DNA from: Phycisphaerales bacterium
GTDB taxonomy: Bacteria; Planctomycetota; Phycisphaerae; Phycisphaerales; UBA1924
Direction of reading: 5' to 3'
DNA length: 64,000 nt
Assembly: GCA_019744815.1 (NCBI GenBank)
Contig: JAIEUA010000013.1
Coordinates: 87,006 to 151,005 of the forward strand
The stretch's first letter is position 1, and every line of letters starts with the position of its first letter. Below, piece by piece: positions 50,639 through 59,109 of the stretch. The notes beneath the pieces are model-generated. The model was given only the letters and a program-made list of their open reading frames with translations, searched no databases and was not told the DNA's origin. The position numbers were made by a program, and so were the translations under genes.

Positions 50639-52741
50639 TCACCCAAACACCACGCGGTGCACCACGCCCAGCGCCAGCACAGTCAGCGGCACGCCCAGGA
50701 TCAACAGCAGCCGCAGCACCAGCAGCCGCTGCGGATCGATCGCGCCAATCAACGGCACCGCGTCCGCCTGCGGGCTCTGCGCGATCAACTCGTCGCCCCC
50801 CGTCAGCCAAAGCACCGACGCGTCGAAGAGTTCCATGTTCCCCGGGAACTGCGCGACGACGCGGCCGTCCACCGACGCCGCCGCTTGCGTGATCGTGTCG
50901 AAGAACCACCCGCTCGATCCGACCACCACGACGCGCTGCTTGGAACCCGCGTTGGCACGCTCCACCACCGCCGCCAGCGTCCACGGCCCGCGCTCGTCCT
51001 GCCCCGCATCAAACTTCGGCATCTCCCCCAACCTCGCCCGCTGCTGCCGCGGCGTCTGCCACAACAGCAACCAGCGACTCTCGCCCCAAGCGTTGTCTGC
51101 GCCGGTGAGCGTGATCAGCCGCGTAATGTCCTTCGACTCCGGCTTGATCGTCAACCCAATCGGCCAGGGCAAGTAGGTCGGCAGGCCGCGGATCGCGCCG
51201 TGGATCGGGCTCGCGCCGTCTTCGTTCGCGAGCACCGCGCGATCCGTCTCAACGCCGCGACCGTTCTCGCCGGTCACTTCGGTCATGATCGGCTTCCCGC
51301 TCAAGGGCTCGATGCCCAGAGGCTTGAGTGCCGCCGCGACAGGATCGGTGTCGCCGTAGGTTCGTTGGATCGACGGGTTGACCGACAGCAGCACGTTCTT
51401 ACCCGCGCCGAGCAGTTTCTCGAGCGCGGCGCCAAGCCGCTGGGAGCGTTCGATGCCTCCCCGCCCCTCGCTCGCCCGCGCCGTCGCCGTCGAATCCGGC
51501 GGCAGCACCACGTACACCACCGGCCGCTGACCCGATGGATCAAGCCGCGACAGCTGGCTTGGCTCAGCCTCCAGAAGCACCGACCACTCGACGAAGTCCA
51601 TGCCCCGCATCGAGAGATGGTCACGCATCTTCTCGAGAAACGCCGCGTCCGCAACGTAGAGCTGCTCCTCCGCGTGCGTGAAGACCGCGATCGGGCGCGC
51701 CGGCTGCAGCGTCGCCGCGAGCGCCGCCGTGATCTGCTCCTCCACCCGCCGACGGTTGTCCGCCTTGGCCCCCGCCCGGACCACACGCTCGCTCTCCGGG
51801 AACAACTCATCCAGCGGCAGCGCCATCGGCTCCGCCTTCGCGCCCGCTGGCGGCAGCAGGATCGCGCCGGCATTCTGCGCGAGCGCCCGCGCCAGACGCA
51901 ACGACGCGGGGGGACGCACACGCGAAAGTGCATCCGCGGCGACGCCGAAACGGTCACGTTCCGCGCTGAACCGCTCCGCGAGATTCGCGGCCCGAGCGGT
52001 GATCGCATCACCAAGCGGTTGCTTGGCCAATCGGCGCAGCTCCGCTCCCGTGACGCCCATCTGCTCGCCCGCCGACCGAAGCTGCTTCTTCAGCAGGTCC
52101 GCACCGCGATCCGCGGCGGTCACCTGCAGATCACCGATGGTAATCGCCATCGTTTCTTCGAGCTTGGCGAGCGAAGTCTGGAGATCGCGTCCCGCCAGCC
52201 GAGCGGCCGCGGCCCGTTGCTCCAGGGTCTGCCGCGCGGATTCACCGGCGGTGCCGCCGCCCCCGACCGCATCCCGCAGACCAAGCAGCAACGTGGAGAG
52301 TTCTCCCTGAGCCGCCTTTGCCAGGTCGACGGCAGAGATCGCCGTCGCTCGAACGCGCGCCGCCTGATCATCGAGCGTCGGCTTGTCCGCCTCGGTCAGA
52401 TCGCGCAGCAGCGATTGGAACGAGCGCAGCCCATCTGCCGACGCGCTGTCGAGCAGCGACACCTCAACCTTGCCGCTCTTGGAGAATCGATCCAGCACGT
52501 CCGTCGTGTCCCGCATCGCCTCCGGGCTGACCCGGCGAAGATCCGTCGCGATCACCAGCCGAGCCGGTGACTCCAGCTTCGCAAGCACGGTCGTCGCCCG
52601 CGGGCTCAGGCGATGCTCGCCCGTCGCGGTGACGTCAAGCCGCGGCAGATACCGCTCCGCGAGCACATTCGCAAAGCCAATCGCCGCGCACGCCGCCGCG
52701 AGGCCGAGGAGCGTCCAGAACCAGAAGAGCACGCGCCGCAT
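50639..52741 (-). CDS. GldG-like ABC-associated membrane-tethered protein
   Basis: A 700-residue protein with an N-terminal transmembrane anchor (about 7-28), a large extracytoplasmic part and a C-terminal transmembrane helix (about 675-693). It opens DVTATGEHRLSPRATTVLAKLESPARLVIATD, the GldG/ABC_transp_aux start. A long helical insertion at 115-300 has coiled-coil character. A Rossmann-like segment follows (RPVVYVVLPPDST, KNVLLSVNPSIQRT, QRVVVVGSSGWFFD). ATG at 52741 shares its A with the TGA of the permease gene, so the three ABC genes form a tight operon. Gliding is not implied; homologues occur widely in non-gliders. Confidence 0.82.
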   Translation of the reverse strand: MRRVLFWFWTLLGLAAACAAIGFANVLAERYLPRLDVTATGEHRLSPRATTVLAKLESPARLVIATDLRRVSPEAMRDTTDVLDRFSKSGKVEVSLLDSASADGLRSFQSLLRDLTEADKPTLDDQAARVRATAISAVDLAKAAQGELSTLLLGLRDAVGGGGTAGESARQTLEQRAAAARLAGRDLQTSLAKLEETMAITIGDLQVTAADRGADLLKKQLRSAGEQMGVTGAELRRLAKQPLGDAITARAANLAERFSAERDRFGVAADALSRVRPPASLRLARALAQNAGAILLPPAGAKAEPMALPLDELFPESERVVRAGAKADNRRRVEEQITAALAATLQPARPIAVFTHAEEQLYVADAAFLEKMRDHLSMRGMDFVEWSVLLEAEPSQLSRLDPSGQRPVVYVVLPPDSTATARASEGRGGIERSQRLGAALEKLLGAGKNVLLSVNPSIQRTYGDTDPVAAALKPLGIEPLSGKPIMTEVTGENGRGVETDRAVLANEDGASPIHGAIRGLPTYLPWPIGLTIKPESKDITRLITLTGADNAWGESRWLLLWQTPRQQRARLGEMPKFDAGQDERGPWTLAAVVERANAGSKQRVVVVGSSGWFFDTITQAAASVDGRVVAQFPGNMELFDASVLWLTGGDELIAQSPQADAVPLIGAIDPQRLLVLRLLLILGVPLTVLALGVVHRVVFG

Positions 52742-53463
52742 CACGCGAGCCTCCGAGCCCGGAGGGCGACGCCCGCCAGCAGCAGCGGCGGGATCGACGC
52801 GCCGACAAAGTACACCGCGTGCCGCGGATCGATCACGCCCTTGGCGAAGTCCTGGATGCGAGCGTCAAAGCTCAGGTACCCCAGCAGCGGCCGCCAGGCG
52901 ATCGGTGCGAGGTTCGGAAGAAGCGCCGACCCGAGCAGCAACAGCAGCAGCACAAACAGCGTCGAAAGAAACGCCAGCGTCTGGTTCGCTGTAAACGCCG
53001 AGCACATGGTGCCCAGCGACAGATAGAACAAACCCGGCAGCAGCAAACTCAGATACCCCGCCAGCAACGGCCCGATCTCCGGCGGCCGCGCACTCACACG
53101 CCACAGCACCAGTGAGTACAACAGCGTCGGCACCAGCATGCACGCCAGCATCGCCGCCGCCCCGAGGTACTTCCCCATCACGATCGAACCTTCACGCACC
53201 GGGCTGGTGATCAGGGGCTCGATGGTGCCGCTGCGGAGTTCTTCGCTGAATAGCCGCATGCTGATCGCCGGCACAACCGGCAAGAGCAACCAGCCCGCCG
53301 CACCAAAGAACGCCCGCTGGCTCGCGGCCATGCCGGGGTTCAGCACCGCCAGCGCAAATACGCTCCCGCAGAGCATCAGAAACAGCGCCACCGTCACCCA
53401 GCCGACCGGCAGCCGGAAGAGCGACGCCCACTCACGCCGTGCGATCGCGAGCGTCACGCTCAT
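52741..53463 (-). CDS. ABC-2 type permease (GldF-like)
   Basis: A 240-residue integral membrane subunit with six hydrophobic segments. It starts MSVTLAIARREWASLFRLPVGWV. The conserved ISMRLFSEELRSGTIEPLITSPVRE region (around 60-85) is typical of ABC-2 permeases of the GldF/NosY kind. The ATG overlaps the ATPase stop (ATGA), and its own stop overlaps the GldG-like start. The 28-codon upstream open frame is discarded as it lies wholly inside the ATPase gene. The exported substrate is unknown. Confidence 0.88.
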   Translation of the reverse strand: MSVTLAIARREWASLFRLPVGWVTVALFLMLCGSVFALAVLNPGMAASQRAFFGAAGWLLLPVVPAISMRLFSEELRSGTIEPLITSPVREGSIVMGKYLGAAAMLACMLVPTLLYSLVLWRVSARPPEIGPLLAGYLSLLLPGLFYLSLGTMCSAFTANQTLAFLSTLFVLLLLLLGSALLPNLAPIAWRPLLGYLSFDARIQDFAKGVIDPRHAVYFVGASIPPLLLAGVALRARRLA

Positions 53464-54416
53464 GCCGCGGCCTCCGTGCGTGACTGTTCCAGCAGCTTGG
53501 TAAAGACCTGCTCCAGCGACGGAGCCTCGGCCTGCAGCGAGCGACACGGGATCGCGGCCCGCACCAGCGCCTGCCCGATCGCCGCGCGAATCCCGGCGGG
53601 ATCGGTGCTCTCAACCACCAACGTCACCCACTCGGCATCGCCCGCGGCCGTCTGCACGCCCGCGACGCCGGGGATCGCTCGCAGCGCCACCTCCGCGTTC
53701 GCCGCGTCAGCCCGACCAACTTCAACGACAACCCGCCCGCGCCCCGCCGCGTGCTTCTCGCGCAAGTCCGCCGGCGTGCCGTCGGCCAGAATGGTCCCGT
53801 TGGCGATGATCACCACCCGGTCGCACGTCAGCTCGACCTCGCCCAGGATGTGCGAACTGAGCAGCACGCACGCGTTCTGCGCCAGCGAGCGGATCGTCTC
53901 TCGCATCTGGCGGATCTGCGCCGGATCCAGCCCGTTCGCCGGCTCGTCGAGAATCAACAGTCCCGGCTCGTGCAGCATCGCCGCGGCGAGCCCGACGCGC
54001 TGGCGGTATCCCTTGGAAAGCGTCCCGATCCGCCGCGCCCGCATCGGCCCGATCGCGACCCGCTCGATCGCCCGCTCGATCAGCCGCTTCCGATCTCCAG
54101 ACGGCACCTCGAACAGCGACGCCCGGAACGCGAGGTAGCCATCCACGCTCATCTCGGGATAGAGCGGCGCCGACTCCGGCAGGTACCCGATCGCTCGCCG
54201 CGCCGCCTCGGGCTCATCCACCGTCGAGTGCCCATCGACATCGATCGCCCCCCGTGAGGGCGGGAAAACGCCGGTGATCATGCGGATCGTGGTCGACTTG
54301 CCCGCTCCGTTGGGTCCGAGCAGGCCCACGACCTCACCCCGCCGTGCCGCGAACGACACGCCGCGGACCGCGTGGACCGAGCCGTACCACTTGTGCACAT
54401 CGCGAACGTCGAGCAT
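53460..54416 (-). CDS. ABC transporter ATPase (GldA-like)
   Basis: Energises the export system made with the two downstream genes. There are 318 residues. Walker A is LGPNGAGKSTT (about 33-43), the Q-loop region IGYLPESAPLYPEMSVDGYL, signature TLSKGYRQRVGLAAAML (LSKGYRQR about 132-139), Walker B LLILDEPANGLDP (about 152-164) and the H-loop SSHILGEVE. The C-terminal ~90 residues resemble the regulatory tail of GldA/CcmA-like exporters. It is the promoter-proximal gene of the operon, divergent from the GAF-receiver gene. Confidence 0.95.
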   Translation of the reverse strand: MLDVRDVHKWYGSVHAVRGVSFAARRGEVVGLLGPNGAGKSTTIRMITGVFPPSRGAIDVDGHSTVDEPEAARRAIGYLPESAPLYPEMSVDGYLAFRASLFEVPSGDRKRLIERAIERVAIGPMRARRIGTLSKGYRQRVGLAAAMLHEPGLLILDEPANGLDPAQIRQMRETIRSLAQNACVLLSSHILGEVELTCDRVVIIANGTILADGTPADLREKHAAGRGRVVVEVGRADAANAEVALRAIPGVAGVQTAAGDAEWVTLVVESTDPAGIRAAIGQALVRAAIPCRSLQAEAPSLEQVFTKLLEQSRTEAAA

Positions 54417-54683
54417 GGGTCGTCAGGGTGGAGGCGGTCTACCAGGTCAGCTTCGGCCGGACCGGTTTTCGGACGCATGTGTCGGAGTTTGGCCGGCCGC
54501 CAGAATCCTCTCCGCGAGGATATGGGGGAGCCGAACCACCCGCTCATCGGATGAAAACCGATCGAAAGACGAATCCCGCGCATGGGATTGGACGCTTCCG
54601 CTACACTTGGTCGAAACGTGTTGGAGAGGTCCTGCGAATCGCAGGCAACACGTTGTCGCCCTTGCCCCCTGACCCCGACGCGG

Positions 54684-56441
54684 ATGCCCGATGAACGGCC
54701 CAAGATCGTGGTCTTCCCCGGCGACGGCGCCGACCCGCAGCGGTTGCAATCGCGACTGGAGTCGTCCTTCGATGTGTCCGTCCGTCACGCTTCAAGCCCT
54801 GCCGACGCCCCGCCCCCTTCAGGCGGCGATCGTCCTGCCGCGGCAAACGGAGGCGCTGGCTTGACCGGACCAGCCGCCCAGCCCACGACTCCTCCGGTCC
54901 CCGGCACTCCATCCGGCGCGGGCGGCCCCTGGGCCACGGCTCTTCTCAACGCCATCGGTGAAGGCGTCTGCCTCAGCCGCCTCTCCGGCGAGGCGCTCTG
55001 GAGCAACGAGCTCTTCAACACCCTCGACGAAGGCACGCGCCGTCTCGCCAACGCCGCCGCCCAGGAAACCGCCCACGAAATTCTCGAATATCGCCGTCTG
55101 GGTTTGCCCGAGAAACCCGGCAGCCGCGGCAGCTCGCAGCGCCTGGAGCTCGCCAGCGCCGACGGCAGCCGCTACTTCGAGATGTACGTCTCCGTCGTCG
55201 ACGCCGCCTTCGAGGGCAAAGCGACCGAGACGCTGATCTCCGCCGTCCTACGCGACGTCACCTCGGCCAATCGCGTCCGGCTACGAATGGACGCGATCGA
55301 CCGGGCCGGCGCCGAGCTCTTCGCGATGGACGCCGACGCGGTTCGAAAACTCAACGCCGCCGAGCGACTGAAAGTTCTCGAAGACAAAATCGTTCGATTC
55401 TCCCGCGACCTGCTCCGCTTCGATCACTTCGCCATCCGCCTGCTTGACGCCAAGACCGGCCGCCTCGAACTCGTCACCAAAGTTGGTCTGCCCAGCGAGT
55501 ACGAGGCGTTCGATCTTTTCGCCAAGCCCGAGGGCAACGGCATCAGCGGCTGGGTCGCCGCCAGCGGCAAGAGCTACATCTGCGACGACACCAGCAAGGA
55601 CGACCTCTTCCTCCCCGGGCTGAGCGGCGCAAAGTCGAGCCTCACCGTCCCCCTCCGCCTGCACGACCGCGTGACCGGCATCCTTAACGTCGAGAGCGAG
55701 CGCGAGCACGCGTTCGATGACGACGACCGCCAGCTCGCCGAGATCTTCGCCCGCTACATCGCCATGGCGATCCACATGCAGGAAAACCTCGTCGTCGAGC
55801 GCACGGTGACGAACATGAACGTCTCCGGCCGCGTCGAGGGCGAGCTTGCCGAGCCGCTGTCGGACATCGTGAACCAGGTCGAGGCGCTGCAGAACATCGT
55901 CTCCGGCGACGCCGCGACGAGCGCCCACGTCGCCCGCATCCTGCGTGACGTGGAAGCCATCCGCTCCCGCGTGCGTGAAGTCGCCAGCGGCCCTCAGACG
56001 CTTTTGGGCGTCGAGAAGGCGATGGAGAACCGCACCACCGACCCGATCCTGTCGGGCCGGCGCGTGCTCATCGCCGACGATCAGCCCAAGATCCGCCAGA
56101 TCATCGGCAGCGTGCTCCGCAACCGCGGCGCGAAGGTCACCGTCTGCAACGGCGGCTCCGAGGCCATCGCCGCCCTCGAGACCGCCGCGATCGAGCAGGA
56201 AGTCCCCTTCGACCTCGTGGTCTCCGACATCCGCATGCCCGACCACAACGGCTACGAGGTCTTCGCCGCCGCCAAGAAGTACCGCCCCGATATCCCGGTC
56301 ATCCTGATGACCGGCTTCGGCTACGACCCGCACCACTCGATCGTCCGCGCCAGCCAGGAAGGCCTGCAGTGCGTGCTCTTCAAGCCCTTCCAGATCGAGC
56401 AGCTGGTGGACACGGTCAAGCAGGCCCTGAAGGGCAAGTGA
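54684..56441 (+). CDS. PAS/GAF sensor with C-terminal receiver domain, no kinase
   Basis: A 585-residue soluble signalling protein. A disordered Pro/Gly-rich region is at 25-80, a PAS-like domain at about 85-190 (LLNAIGEGVCLSRLSGEALWSNELF), a GAF domain at about 225-385 (FSRDLLRFDHFAIRLLDAKTGRLELV ... LTVPLRLHDRVTGILNVES), a helical linker to about 450, and a receiver domain at 455-580. The receiver has DDQ acidic pocket residues, the phospho-acceptor in VVSDIRMPD (Asp about 514) and Lys in LFKPF. There is no HisKA/HATPase, so it must take phosphate from another kinase and signal by protein contact. ATG at 54684 gives MPDERPKIVVF. Confidence 0.85.
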   Translation: MPDERPKIVVFPGDGADPQRLQSRLESSFDVSVRHASSPADAPPPSGGDRPAAANGGAGLTGPAAQPTTPPVPGTPSGAGGPWATALLNAIGEGVCLSRLSGEALWSNELFNTLDEGTRRLANAAAQETAHEILEYRRLGLPEKPGSRGSSQRLELASADGSRYFEMYVSVVDAAFEGKATETLISAVLRDVTSANRVRLRMDAIDRAGAELFAMDADAVRKLNAAERLKVLEDKIVRFSRDLLRFDHFAIRLLDAKTGRLELVTKVGLPSEYEAFDLFAKPEGNGISGWVAASGKSYICDDTSKDDLFLPGLSGAKSSLTVPLRLHDRVTGILNVESEREHAFDDDDRQLAEIFARYIAMAIHMQENLVVERTVTNMNVSGRVEGELAEPLSDIVNQVEALQNIVSGDAATSAHVARILRDVEAIRSRVREVASGPQTLLGVEKAMENRTTDPILSGRRVLIADDQPKIRQIIGSVLRNRGAKVTVCNGGSEAIAALETAAIEQEVPFDLVVSDIRMPDHNGYEVFAAAKKYRPDIPVILMTGFGYDPHHSIVRASQEGLQCVLFKPFQIEQLVDTVKQALKGK

Positions 56442-56447
56442 AAAACG

Positions 56448-57098
56448 TCAGCCGCGATTCGAGTCGAGCGCCGCTCGCCCCATCGGGATCTCCATCCGAT
56501 CCCGGGTCGTGCAGTACCCCATCCCGCCCATGCGCCCTATCGCGTCGAGCAGGGCGGGGTCGATGTGGTATCGCTCGTTGATGAGATCGTCCCGCACGTA
56601 CACGCCGACGACTTCTCCCAGCACGATGTTGCCCGCGCCCGCCGCCGCCCCGTTGGTCCGGATGACCTGTGTGGTCACGCACTCGAACGCCACCGGCGAT
56701 TCGGCAACCCGCGGCGGAGCGACCCGCGTGCTCTCGACCGGCGTCAGGCCCGAGAGATCAAACTCGGACTCGTTCTCCGCGAGCCGCTCGGCGCACGCCG
56801 CCATCTGCCGGGCGATCGCCGCCGGGACGATGTTGACCACAAACTCGCCCCGGCCGCCCTCCTTCACCGGCTTGGCGTTCCGCAGCGAGTCCTTCTCGGA
56901 CCCGTCGGGCTTGTTGGCCGGGCAGAAGAGCAGGGTCATCGGATTGGACCCGACACCCGCGAAGAACGAGAACGGGGCGAGGTTGCGTACCCCTGCGGTC
57001 GACACCGTGGACACCAAAGCGATTGGACGAGGCACAACGCTGCCGATCAGGAGCTTGTACCGTTCCAGAGGGTCCAGGCGGGCGGGGTCCAGGTGCAT
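56448..57098 (-). CDS. Flavin reductase-like FMN-binding protein
   Basis: A 216-residue member of the flavin-reductase-like (DIM6/NTAB) family. It begins MHLDPARLDPLERYKLLIGSVVPRPIALVSTVSTAGVRNLAPFSFF. The typical PRPIALVST and NLAPFSFF motifs bind FMN, and the C-terminal IHPxxLDAIGRMGG-like stretch (YHIDPALLDAIGRMGGMGY) is characteristic of the branch. Partners and substrates are unknown. ATG at 57098 follows AAGGAA; 43 upstream codons are rejected. It is convergent with the GAF-receiver gene (6-base gap) and divergent from the PEP-CTERM-like gene. Confidence 0.88.
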   Translation of the reverse strand: MHLDPARLDPLERYKLLIGSVVPRPIALVSTVSTAGVRNLAPFSFFAGVGSNPMTLLFCPANKPDGSEKDSLRNAKPVKEGGRGEFVVNIVPAAIARQMAACAERLAENESEFDLSGLTPVESTRVAPPRVAESPVAFECVTTQVIRTNGAAAGAGNIVLGEVVGVYVRDDLINERYHIDPALLDAIGRMGGMGYCTTRDRMEIPMGRAALDSNRG

Positions 57099-57434
57099 GG
57101 TGGTTCCTTCGGGGGCAGGGTGGGAGGAGGGCGGCACGGAGTGCCGACCGGACGGATGCTCGGAGACGGTATCGATAATGCTCGCCACGACTTGCGGCCA
57201 GGAAAGCGAGGTCGTCCCAGAATGCAAAGATAGTATTTTGTTTGGTACTTTTCGGGTCGATCGGGCCTCGATCGCCTTGCATCCCCCGAAATCTGGCGCA
57301 TCTTTGGAGTGAGCAGACTTTTGCCTTGATTCTTTTGTTCACACCTGCGATACTGCTCGTCGCGGGAACGAGAGAGCCCGTCAGTGGGTGTCGCTGCGCG
57401 ACACACACATTCTAAGAGTGGAGGAGAGAAAGAG
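57099..57434. other. Divergent promoter region, flavin reductase and PEP-CTERM-like gene
   Basis: This 336-base gap contains a promoter for the rightward gene (57326-57354) and a small hairpin in its leader (GTGTCG-CTGCG-CGACAC, around 57387-57403). AT-rich patches (ATAGTATTTTG, TTGGTACTTTT) at 57228-57250 probably include the leftward promoter. No coding sequence is evident. Confidence 0.5.
57326..57354 (+). promoter_or_regulatory. Sigma-70-like promoter of the PEP-CTERM-like gene
   Basis: TTGATT (57326-57331), a 17-base spacer, and GATACT (57349-57354). The leader is about 75 bases. Confidence 0.5.
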
Positions 57435-58118
57435 ATGCGTCCCATGAAGACTCTTGCGATCGTTGCGGCCGCTGCCGCTGGCACGATGACCGCGGCTCAG
57501 GCTGCGACCCTCGTCACCTTCGGGTACAACAACCTGGAAGGCAAGTACACCGCCGTCAACGGCAACCTCGGCACCTACTCGGCGAAGGCCGTGGATCAGG
57601 GCGTCGGCGGTCTGCAGACCGACGGCTCGGTCGCCCGCCTCGTCCCCGGTGCTGGCGTGTCGAAGTTCGCTGCCGGCTTCAAGAGCCTGCCGAGCCTCGC
57701 CAACTTCACGATCTCGATCAGCTTCATCCGCACCAGCGCGACCGCTGGCAACGGCGCGGGCAGCTTCACCGCGACCGACGCGATCGGCAACACCGTCAGC
57801 GGCAGCATCGCCGGCGTGTGGAGCCTGCAGCCCACGATCGGCATCGCCTTCAACGGCGTGCTGAGCAACGTCAACATCACGTCCAACGCGACGTTCACGG
57901 GCACCGATGTCTCCAGCACCAACTGGAACACCAACCTGCCCGCCGCCGCTCCCTACACCGGCGCCGTCACGCAGTTGGTCTTCAACAGCACCAACATGTT
58001 CAACAGCAGCTTCGACAACATCGCCACCCAGGTGAGCGGCCAGATCGTTCCCTCCGCTGGCAGCATGGCTCTCTTCGGCCTCGGCGGCCTCGTCGCTGCC
58101 CGCCGTCGTCGCGCCTAA
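57435..58118 (+). CDS. Exported protein with PEP-CTERM-like C-terminal anchor
   Basis: A 227-residue protein with a signal peptide (1-24, MRPMKTLAIVAAAAAGTMTAAQA-A). The body is rich in Asn, Thr, Ser and Gly, with beta character and no cysteines. The C-terminal sorting region is VPSAGSMALFGLGGLVAARRRRA: a hydrophobic helix plus Arg cluster, but with PSAG in place of the PEP tripeptide. Such tails direct processing by exosortase in planctomycetes, where variants are frequent. It is monocistronic with its own promoter and a strong terminator, so it may be abundant. The function is unknown. The ribosome-binding site is GGAGAGAAAGAG. Confidence 0.85.
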   Translation: MRPMKTLAIVAAAAAGTMTAAQAATLVTFGYNNLEGKYTAVNGNLGTYSAKAVDQGVGGLQTDGSVARLVPGAGVSKFAAGFKSLPSLANFTISISFIRTSATAGNGAGSFTATDAIGNTVSGSIAGVWSLQPTIGIAFNGVLSNVNITSNATFTGTDVSSTNWNTNLPAAAPYTGAVTQLVFNSTNMFNSSFDNIATQVSGQIVPSAGSMALFGLGGLVAARRRRA

Positions 58119-58138
58119 GCCTCGCTTTCCCGCCACTC

Positions 58139-58174
58139 AAAGGGCTCGCACGCAAGTGCGGGTCCTTTTTCGTT
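58139..58174 (+). terminator. Intrinsic terminator of the PEP-CTERM-like gene
   Basis: A 13-base stem (58139-58151 with 58156-58168, two G-U pairs) is closed by the tetraloop GCAA and followed by TT-CG-TTTT. It lies 20 bases past the stop codon. Confidence 0.88.
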
Positions 58175-58176
58175 TT

Positions 58177-58230
58177 GGCAGTGGAGCGATAGGGCCGTGG
58201 AGCAGTGGAGAAGTGGGGCAGTGGGGGCGG
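58177..58230. repeat. AGTGGGGC-type tandem low-complexity repeat
   Basis: Degenerate units AGTGGAGC, CGTGGAGC, AGTGGAG and AGTGGGGC stand in tandem just downstream of the terminator. This is the same family as 7991-8033 and the arms of the insertion at 30381-30557. No right arm is seen here. Confidence 0.65.
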
Positions 58231-58280
58231 CGCCTTCCAGGCCGCGCGCAAATCATCTCCGTACCTCGTACGCTCCCTTC

Positions 58281-59009
58281 GTGGCCGATACCCGCGCTCA
58301 AACCTGGTCCGCGCTCCTCGCCGGCTGGACCGACTTCGCCCGCTCCGCAGCCGCGTTGCCCAAGACCGGCGACGCCGGCCTCCTGCGCCGCAGCGTCCCA
58401 GCGATCATCGGCCTGCAGGCCCTGACCCACGCGCTGCGAGAGATCGACACGCTCCCGCCCGGCGAGTACGCGCCCGGCGTCGATCGCGCCTCGATCGGCG
58501 TGCGCACGCTGGTGCAAGAACTGCACGCCATCTGGCGCGGCGAGCCCATGCCCGAGGCCCTCGCCGAGATCATCGCCGAAGCCCGCGAGCACCTCGACAT
58601 CGCCTCGTCGTCGGGCGTCGAGTTCGTCCCGGTCGACGATCCGTACCAGATCCCCTCGATCGATCCCGCGCTGATCGAGCGGTGGATCCGCGACTACACC
58701 ATCGACGGCGAGCTCTGGCTCGCGCCCGCGTCGCTGGTCCTCCGAGCCTCGCTGCCGGTCTGCTTCTTGAGGGAACCGTCCGGCCGCCCGCCGGCCGCGG
58801 CGCTCCTAGGAGCGATCGCAGACGCCCTGCCGGGCTGCCTTTGGCGACGCGTGCCGCGGATGAGGCAGGTCTATCAGACGCTGGACGACGCGGGCGCGGT
58901 CAAGAGCTTCGTCGTCAAGCCGATGAACGAACTGCCGGTGGGCCGGCCGCTGCTGCGCCAGGTTGTTTCGCGCGGCGGCGTGCTGCTGGACCACGCCGTC
59001 AGCGGCTGA
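58281..59009 (+). CDS. Hypothetical helical protein
   Basis: A 242-residue soluble protein with no family I recognise. It is mainly helical (LLRRSVPAIIGLQALTHALREIDTL, GVRTLVQELHAIWRG), with Pro-containing middle and Leu-rich C-terminal half. There is no signal peptide or membrane helix. The best start is GTG at 58281 (VADTRAQTW); an ATG 28 codons earlier would place the start in a low-complexity repeat. There is no obvious operon partner: the beta-lactamase-like gene starts 100 bases later. Confidence 0.6.
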   Translation: MADTRAQTWSALLAGWTDFARSAAALPKTGDAGLLRRSVPAIIGLQALTHALREIDTLPPGEYAPGVDRASIGVRTLVQELHAIWRGEPMPEALAEIIAEAREHLDIASSSGVEFVPVDDPYQIPSIDPALIERWIRDYTIDGELWLAPASLVLRASLPVCFLREPSGRPPAAALLGAIADALPGCLWRRVPRMRQVYQTLDDAGAVKSFVVKPMNELPVGRPLLRQVVSRGGVLLDHAVSG

Positions 59010-59109
59010 TGGCCCGATCCTCTCGAAAAACTTGTCCTGGGAATCGGAACAAGCTCTCGCTCGTGCGGGCGTTGCTCGCGCCTCTCCTGCGACCCACAAG
59101 GAACGAACG

